DNA of 11,119 nucleotides from RGIG3009 sp045648765 (GTDB lineage Bacteria; Bacillota; Clostridia; Oscillospirales; Acutalibacteraceae). The translations under genes and the position numbers were made by a program. A model generated the notes under the pieces. It was not told the origin of the DNA. It ran no database searches and saw nothing but the letters and a program-made list of their open reading frames with translations. Below, piece by piece: positions 6,457-11,119 of the stretch. Each line of letters starts with the position of its first letter. Position 1 is the stretch's first letter. Where the stretch lies: NCBI GenBank assembly GCA_045648765.1, contig JAZROQ010000011.1, positions 1-11,119 of the forward strand, read 5' to 3'.

Positions 6457-8769
6457 ATGAAGAACACAAACAATAGTAGTTTTGAATCGGCGTTGCACAA
6501 AAAAATGATAAAAAAGGAGGGATCAATACTATCGACACTGTGGTTACTTTTAGGTGTCGGGGTTGGATTCTTATTGCCACAAGCAACCGTATACGGAGGT
6601 TTTTTGCCGTTTGGTGTCAGCTTTGCGGCGGCGGTCAGCGGCGGCGGTACCATACCGATTTTTATGGCAGTTCTTGTCGGTTATGCGTGTCAAGGTGTTA
6701 GTGTAGCGTTGCGTTATTTAGCGGCGCTTGTTGCGGTGGTGGGGATCCGTTGGTCTGTCAGCGGATTTAAAACTTTAACACAAACCAATATTTTTCCGGC
6801 AACAGTTGCTTTTTTAAGCACATTGATAACGGGAAGCGCTTTGATTTTGAGCGGAAGTCCGGGACTGATGGCGGTTATGACGATTCTTGCCGAAAGTTTA
6901 TTGGCCGGCGGTTTTGCTTTCGCGACATCCTATTTTTTAAAAAACAAAGGACAAGCCTTTTCTTTGTCGGTGCAGTTGAGTGCTTGTTTGGTGTTTGCCG
7001 CTGTGATGATGGTGTTGTTTAACGTAGAGTGGGGCGGCATTTCACCGGGACGAATCATAGCCGCTTTTGCAGTGCTGTTGGCAGGACGTTGCGGCAAAAT
7101 CAACGGTGGGTGCTTTGTGGGCGTTTTGTTGGGTGTGGCATTGTTGCTTACCAATCCCGAAACGTTCTATCAAGCACAAGTATATGCTTTTTCAGGACTG
7201 TTGGCAGCCGTGTTTTCAAAAAAGAAAAAATGGATAACCGCGTCAATTTTCTTGACAGTAGTTTTAGTAATGAGTATTCCCATGCAACAAGATATTTTTG
7301 TTCTGATTAGTTTGTACGAAGCGCTGACAGCAAGTGTTGTCTTTTTATTGACCCCGACAAAGGCAGAACGAGTTATTACCACTTTTTTAGCAGAAAGCCA
7401 ACCTTCCGAGGCGGTGATTTCCGCAAGACAAAACGCAGCGTTCAAATTAGATTGTGTTTCAAAAGCCATGACAGAGGTTGCCGGGGTGGTCGATACGGTT
7501 TCGGATCAACTTTCCCATTTGGGAGCACCCGAGCTTGGTTCGGCATACCGACAAGCGACCGATAAAATTTGCCGTAAATGCAAAAAGAAAATGATTTGCT
7601 GGGAAAAGAATTTTCAAAAAACCATGGATGCTTTCAATCACATAACGCCTTTTTTGCGTTCCGGAGAATCCGTAAGCGCAGACGATTTGGCAATCGATTG
7701 TTTACATAACAAGGAATTGATTTCTTGCCTTGTTGTCGGGTACCAAAATTTTTCGGTACGAGAACGCGCATTTCATCGTTTGCAAGAGTTGCGTAGTGTG
7801 GTTAACGACCAATTTTCGGGGACGGCAAGCTTGCTGCAAGAACTTTCGTATCAGTTTTGCGAACCGGAATACTCCGACACACAAACCGAACAAAAATTGC
7901 GGGAGGTGTTCGATAAGCAGCATGTTGTGTTGCACAGTCTTTCTTGCCGTGTAAGCGGAAAAGAAGGCATGATTATCGAACTGCTATTGGAAGGAAAATA
8001 TCACACCAAAAATGCAGAAACGTTTCGAAGGAAAATAGGGGAGTTGTGCGGGCGTTCGTTTTCGGGGCCGGTGTTGGAATATGCGGCAGGAACAACGCGA
8101 GTTTCGTTTACGGAGCAACACACATTTCACATAGCGGTTGGTTTTTCGCAACTTATTTGTAAAGGGGAAAAACTTTGCGGCGATGCGGTGGAACTGTTCG
8201 AAGACGGAAGCGGCAGATACATCGCAGTGTTAAGCGACGGTATGGGTTGCGGTGGCGGCGCGGCAGTGGATAGTGCTATGGCGGCGGGTTTGGCGGCAAG
8301 AATGTTAAAAGCAGGATTTGGATATGAGAGTATGCTCAAAATGATTAACACTGCCCTTATGGCAAAAGCAGAAGACGAAAGTTTGGCAACGTTGGATATT
8401 GCAGTTGTCAACTTGTTTACAGGGGAATTGGAGCTGTTAAAAGCAGGGGCGGGGGTATCCCTTCTTTACAGCAAAGGACGCATAAGCCGTTTGGACGAAT
8501 CGTCACTGCCACTTGGGATTTTACACGAGCTAACTTTTGCGCGCACCAACGATCGTTTGGTAGACGGTGATATACTGCTTTTAATGAGTGACGGTGTCAG
8601 CAACGACGGTGTGGAATGGGTAGAAGAGCTGTTGCACGAATACGATATTACCGCAGCGGGTGTTCAAGGCTTGGCAAAAAAAATTGTTGATACAGCACGT
8701 GAACGTCAAACCGACGAAAAAGGCGACGATGTTACCGTGGTTGCCTTGGCGGTTCACCGCATACAATAA
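6457..8769 (+). CDS. spoIIE: Stage II sporulation protein E (SpoIIE), PP2C-type serine phosphatase
   Basis: SpoIIE is the membrane phosphatase that joins FtsZ at the polar septum and dephosphorylates the anti-anti-sigma factor SpoIIAA, releasing sigma-F in the forespore. From the ATG at 6457 the protein has 770 residues, slightly shorter than the roughly 830 of Bacillus subtilis. Residues about 24-300 are hydrophobic and hold around ten membrane segments. The central region (about 320-555) has the conserved cysteine cluster Cys372, Cys375 and Cys381 followed by Trp (ICRKC...CW). The C-terminal PP2C domain (about 555-770) shows CGD (574-576), SDGMGCG with Asp594, SDGVSN with Asp712, and GDDVTVVAL with Asp757/Asp758, the metal-binding acids. 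A GTG 63 bases upstream is in frame, but it falls inside the promoter -35. The gene appears monocistronic, with its stop codon overlapping a terminator stem. Confidence 0.97.
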   Translation: MKNTNNSSFESALHKKMIKKEGSILSTLWLLLGVGVGFLLPQATVYGGFLPFGVSFAAAVSGGGTIPIFMAVLVGYACQGVSVALRYLAALVAVVGIRWSVSGFKTLTQTNIFPATVAFLSTLITGSALILSGSPGLMAVMTILAESLLAGGFAFATSYFLKNKGQAFSLSVQLSACLVFAAVMMVLFNVEWGGISPGRIIAAFAVLLAGRCGKINGGCFVGVLLGVALLLTNPETFYQAQVYAFSGLLAAVFSKKKKWITASIFLTVVLVMSIPMQQDIFVLISLYEALTASVVFLLTPTKAERVITTFLAESQPSEAVISARQNAAFKLDCVSKAMTEVAGVVDTVSDQLSHLGAPELGSAYRQATDKICRKCKKKMICWEKNFQKTMDAFNHITPFLRSGESVSADDLAIDCLHNKELISCLVVGYQNFSVRERAFHRLQELRSVVNDQFSGTASLLQELSYQFCEPEYSDTQTEQKLREVFDKQHVVLHSLSCRVSGKEGMIIELLLEGKYHTKNAETFRRKIGELCGRSFSGPVLEYAAGTTRVSFTEQHTFHIAVGFSQLICKGEKLCGDAVELFEDGSGRYIAVLSDGMGCGGGAAVDSAMAAGLAARMLKAGFGYESMLKMINTALMAKAEDESLATLDIAVVNLFTGELELLKAGAGVSLLYSKGRISRLDESSLPLGILHELTFARTNDRLVDGDILLLMSDGVSNDGVEWVEELLHEYDITAAGVQGLAKKIVDTARERQTDEKGDDVTVVALAVHRIQ

Positions 8770-8808
8770 AAAAAGACCGACAAGGTTTCCCTTTGTCGGT
8801 CTTTTTTT
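8768..8808. terminator. Bidirectional terminator overlapping both stop codons
   Basis: A perfect 16-bp stem, seven A-T pairs plus GACCGACAA/TTGTCGGTC (8768-8783 with 8793-8808), closes a 9-base loop. The symmetric A and T tracts give a U-run after the GC-rich stem on either strand. The TAA of spoIIE (8767-8769) and the TAA of the kinase gene (8807-8809, minus strand) both lie within the stem ends. Confidence 0.93.
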
Positions 8809-10297
8809 ATTCCTTCCAATTTTGTGAACGTTGAACGGCACGATGCCAATTGTGAAGTAAACTTTCTCTTTCGTCGTTGCTCATACACGGCTCATAGCAG
8901 CGCGATATTTTCCAAAACGTGGAAATATCGTTCGGCGATTGATAATATCCTGCGCCTACGGCGGCCATAAAAGCGACTCCCAGCGCCGTGGTGTCATGAA
9001 CAGTGGGAACGTGTAACGGAATATTGAGAATATCCGCTTGGAATTGCATCAAAAAGCGATTCCCAACCGCACCCCCGTCACACCGCATCGTGTGAATGGG
9101 CGTTTGAGTGTCGGCTTCCATCAGCCGTACTAAATCGCACACTTGGTAAGCGGTTGCCTCTAATGTGGCACGTACCAAGTGTTCCCGTGTGGTAGCGCCT
9201 GTGATTCCCACAACAGTCCCACGTGCAAAGGAATCCCAATATGGAGCGGCCAAACCGGTAAATGCAGGAACAAAATATACACCACCGTTACTGCCGGCGC
9301 TGATAGCCATCTGTTCGGTTTCTTTGGCATCGGCAATGATTTTTAATCCGTCTCGTAACCATTGCGTAGCGGCACCGGCAATGTATACACCTCCATCTAA
9401 TGCATAGGTGGTTTTGTTGTTTAATCGCCATGCCACAGTGGGAATCAATCCGCTTTTTGATGCAATGGGCTTTTCTCCGGCATTCATCAATAAAAAGCAA
9501 CCTGTGCCATAAGTGGTTTTTGCCATGCCTTGCAAAGAACAGCCTTGCCCCGCCAGTGCGGCTTGCTGGTCGGCAAGCACGGCACAAAGAGGTGCTTTGA
9601 TACCGCAAAATACGGCGGGGTCAGTGTTACAAAACTTTGCGGCACTGCTGTGTATGCTTGGCAAAATATTGCGAGGGATTTCAAACAAAGCCAATAATTC
9701 GTCGTCCCAATCTTGCGTGGAAATGTTCATCAACATGGTGCGGGAAGCAGTGGAAACATCGGTGATGTGTGCGCGTTTTCCGCTTAAATTCCAAACAAGC
9801 CAGGTGTCCATTGTGCCGGCAAGCAGGCGTCCTTGTGCAAGCATTTCTTGTGCTTCGGGAATGTTTTTGAGCAACCAGTGTAGTTTTAAAGCGCTAAAAT
9901 ACGAGTCTACTCTCAATCCGGTGCGTTCGGTTATCCAATCACCGTGTGTAGCAGCAAAGGTTTTTGCCAAATCTGCGGTGCGACGGTCTTGCCATACAAT
10001 CGTGTTTCCAATTGGTTTTCCGGTGGCTTTGTCCCAAACAACCACACTTTCACCCTCATGGTCTAACCCAACGCACAAAATATCCGAAGAAGTGGCCGAA
10101 ACAGAAGTCATGGCATCAAAAACGGCCGCACAAACGGACTGTAATATGTCTTCGGCATCGTGCTCCACCCATCCGTCTTGTGGGTAAATCTGCTGTATTT
10201 CCCGATATCCCTTAGCAACTTGTTGCCAGTGCTCGTTAAATAATATGGCGGTAACACCGGTGGTTCCTTGGTCTACTCCTAAAAAATACTGCGGCAT
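8807..10297 (-). CDS. Glycerol kinase-like FGGY-family carbohydrate kinase (GlpK-like)
   Basis: The family transfers phosphate from ATP to a sugar or polyol; the closest recognisable relative is glycerol kinase, which makes sn-glycerol 3-phosphate. At 496 residues it has the GlpK length and its main motifs: phosphate-binding DQGTTG (9-14), WQDRRT (102-107), TGLRVDSYFS (126-135), catalytic Asp243 in ADQQAAL, AKTTYGTGCF (259-268), FTGLAAPYWD (346-355) and DGGAVGNRFL (407-416). By comparison with E. coli GlpK the glycerol contacts Trp103, Tyr135 and Asp245 are kept (Trp102, Tyr133, Asp243), but the NQRET motif is replaced by HEGES (80-84), so Arg83 becomes Gly82 while Glu84 is kept. Substrate is therefore uncertain. 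The HFYG loop that HPr phosphorylates in many Bacillota is VFCG here. I chose ATG 10297-10295 over an upstream ATG at 10351, because AAGGAGG (10307-10313) precedes it and family homology begins there. Confidence 0.9.
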   Translation of the reverse strand: MPQYFLGVDQGTTGVTAILFNEHWQQVAKGYREIQQIYPQDGWVEHDAEDILQSVCAAVFDAMTSVSATSSDILCVGLDHEGESVVVWDKATGKPIGNTIVWQDRRTADLAKTFAATHGDWITERTGLRVDSYFSALKLHWLLKNIPEAQEMLAQGRLLAGTMDTWLVWNLSGKRAHITDVSTASRTMLMNISTQDWDDELLALFEIPRNILPSIHSSAAKFCNTDPAVFCGIKAPLCAVLADQQAALAGQGCSLQGMAKTTYGTGCFLLMNAGEKPIASKSGLIPTVAWRLNNKTTYALDGGVYIAGAATQWLRDGLKIIADAKETEQMAISAGSNGGVYFVPAFTGLAAPYWDSFARGTVVGITGATTREHLVRATLEATAYQVCDLVRLMEADTQTPIHTMRCDGGAVGNRFLMQFQADILNIPLHVPTVHDTTALGVAFMAAVGAGYYQSPNDISTFWKISRCYEPCMSNDERESLLHNWHRAVQRSQNWKE

Positions 10298-10306
10298 ACA
10301 CAATAA

Positions 10307-10313
10307 CCTCCTT
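10307..10313 (-). promoter_or_regulatory. Strong ribosome binding site of the FGGY kinase gene
   Basis: AAGGAGG on the minus strand, 9 bases before ATG 10297-10295. It fixes the start codon and places the upstream in-frame ATG at 10351 inside a hairpin, where it is unlikely to be used. Confidence 0.85.
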
Positions 10314-10320
10314 TTTACAC

Positions 10321-10354
10321 AGAATGGCACTTGATTTGTTTCAAGTGCCATTCT
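10321..10354 (-). other. Intercistronic hairpin between dehydrogenase and kinase genes
   Basis: AGAATGGCACTTGA (10321-10334) and its exact complement (10341-10354) form a perfect 14-bp stem with a 6-base loop. It begins 3 bases after the dehydrogenase stop codon and ends 7 bases before the AAGGAGG of the kinase gene. No T-run follows on either strand, so a classical intrinsic terminator is unlikely; an mRNA processing or stabilising element that uncouples expression of the two genes is more plausible. Confidence 0.7.
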
Positions 10355-10357
10355 CGG

Positions 10358-11119
10358 TTAATCAACGCGACTTCGCTTTTCTCCACGGTTAAACGCGCGA
10401 ATGTTTTCTGCTACCTCTTGTAAACAGCGTACACGCGCTTCATAGGCTCCCCATGCCATGTGCGGGGTAAGACATACGTTGTCTAAACCCAACAGTTTTT
10501 GAAAAGGATGTTCGTCCAAAAAGGGCTCGGTGGAATATACGTCAACACCCAAACCACCTAATCGACCTTGTAACACAGCCTCGGTTAATGCTTCTTCATC
10601 TGTTACGGCACCGCGTGCTACATTCACCAAAATTGCCGAGGATTTCATTAATGCCAATCGTTCACGGTTAATGCTGCCGCGTGTTTCGTCGGTAAGCGGA
10701 ACGTGTACCGTTAAAATATCCGATTCTGCGCATAAGGTGTCCAAATCCGTTACTTCGCAGCCTTCCACAGGTGTGCGTTTGCACACAAGCACACGGCACC
10801 CAAAAACTTTGGCAACTTTTGCAACTTGTGAGCCAATGTTGCCATAACCGTAGATACCCCACGTTTTGCCTCGCAATTCATGGAACACCGGCGTTAAGTG
10901 ATTTGGTTTTCCGCTTTTTGTGTAAGCACCACTGTCAACAAAATGTTGAAATGCCGAAAGATGATTGGCAAGGGACAGCACCATTGCCACCGTTAATTGT
11001 GCTACCGAATCGGTGGAATAACCACTCACGTTACACACGGCAATACCACGCTTGCGGCAATAATCCAAATCAATATTATCCACGCCTGTTGCCGTTACAC
11101 AAATCAGCTTTACGTTGCC
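10358..11119 (-). CDS. D-2-hydroxyacid dehydrogenase (glycerate dehydrogenase/hydroxypyruvate reductase-like), N-terminus beyond window
   Basis: The family interconverts 2-oxo acids and D-2-hydroxy acids with NAD(P)H. The reading frame stays open to the last base of the window, so the 253 visible residues lack roughly the first 60-70 of a usual 310-330. Visible features in order: the end of the catalytic domain (TATGVDNID), the Rossmann motif GYGNIG (residues 91-96 of the fragment), and the catalytic triad Arg169 (VARGA), Glu198 (STEP) and His220 (TPHMAWGA). The TPH(M/I)AW ending is typical of glycerate dehydrogenase/HprA-like members. After the second Rossmann strand the sequence is CKRT instead of an acidic residue, which suggests NADP(H) preference. 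The gene precedes the FGGY kinase by 60 bp on the same strand, probably in one operon; the true start and promoter lie outside. Confidence 0.92.
   Translation of the reverse strand, partial: GNVKLICVTATGVDNIDLDYCRKRGIAVCNVSGYSTDSVAQLTVAMVLSLANHLSAFQHFVDSGAYTKSGKPNHLTPVFHELRGKTWGIYGYGNIGSQVAKVAKVFGCRVLVCKRTPVEGCEVTDLDTLCAESDILTVHVPLTDETRGSINRERLALMKSSAILVNVARGAVTDEEALTEAVLQGRLGGLGVDVYSTEPFLDEHPFQKLLGLDNVCLTPHMAWGAYEARVRCLQEVAENIRAFNRGEKRSRVD

Noticed and set aside
6515..6528. AGGAGG inside the 5' part of spoIIE, followed 5 bases later by an in-frame ATA
   Set aside because: It resembles a strong ribosome binding site, but no ATG, GTG or TTG in frame lies at a usable distance, and ATA starts are very rare; it simply encodes Lys-Glu-Gly.
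9513..10187. Open frame of 224 codons on the + strand opposite the FGGY kinase
   Set aside because: It lies wholly antisense to a strongly conserved kinase, has low-complexity Ser/Ala/Cys-rich content and no recognisable motif, so it is a shadow of the real gene.
10298..10351. Upstream ATG extension of the FGGY kinase by 18 residues
   Set aside because: The extra residues have no family similarity, the ATG sits within a stable hairpin, and AAGGAGG points to the ATG at 10297.
11081..11083. GTG as the start of the dehydrogenase
   Set aside because: The frame continues without a stop to the end of the window and encodes family-typical residues (LICVTATG) before it, so the gene is simply cut by the window edge.

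Overview
The window comes from a spore-forming Bacillota genome, most likely class Clostridia. The anchor is spoIIE (6457-8769, +), which occurs only in endospore formers. The rest of the content (ABC-F ATPase, P2B calcium ATPase, FGGY kinase, strong AGGAGG-type ribosome binding sites, moderate GC) is ordinary for that group. I cannot name the genus from sequence alone.

Layout. (1) 1-1120: an AT-rich segment on the + strand holds the last codons of a possible upstream gene and an HD-domain protein of unknown role. It ends in a strong bidirectional terminator (about 1123-1170). Its base composition differs clearly from everything that follows, so it looks like acquired or accessory DNA. (2) 6267-1169, minus strand: an apparent three-gene operon, with a PMCA-type Ca2+ P-type ATPase, 51 bp, a polytopic membrane protein of unknown family, a 4-bp ATGA overlap, and an ABC-F ATPase. 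(3) 6268-6456: a 189-bp divergent intergenic region. It contains a convincing spoIIE promoter with a perfect TATAAT, a near-consensus -35 and a 21-bp spacer, the layout of Spo0A-activated sigma-A promoters, with a Spo0A-box-like sequence over the -35. (4) 6457-8769, +: SpoIIE, ending in a compact shared terminator (8768-8808) that overlaps the stop codons of both converging genes. (5) 11119-8807, minus strand: a D-2-hydroxyacid dehydrogenase (its N-terminus lies beyond the window) followed by a glycerol-kinase-like FGGY kinase, with a perfect 14-bp intercistronic hairpin between them.

How the genes work together. SpoIIE is the membrane phosphatase that helps place the polar septum and activates the forespore sigma factor. 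The divergent Ca2+ pump shares its control region and might respond to the same signals, but that is inference. The kinase and dehydrogenase probably act in glycerol, glycerate or related polyol metabolism.

The observations most worth following up: the ABC-F protein in which one whole composite ATP site is degenerate and the other intact; the spoIIE promoter architecture; the glycerol-kinase-like enzyme with a changed substrate-contact motif; and the AT-rich HD-domain gene. I found no CRISPR array, IS element, tRNA, rRNA or clear novel multi-gene system.
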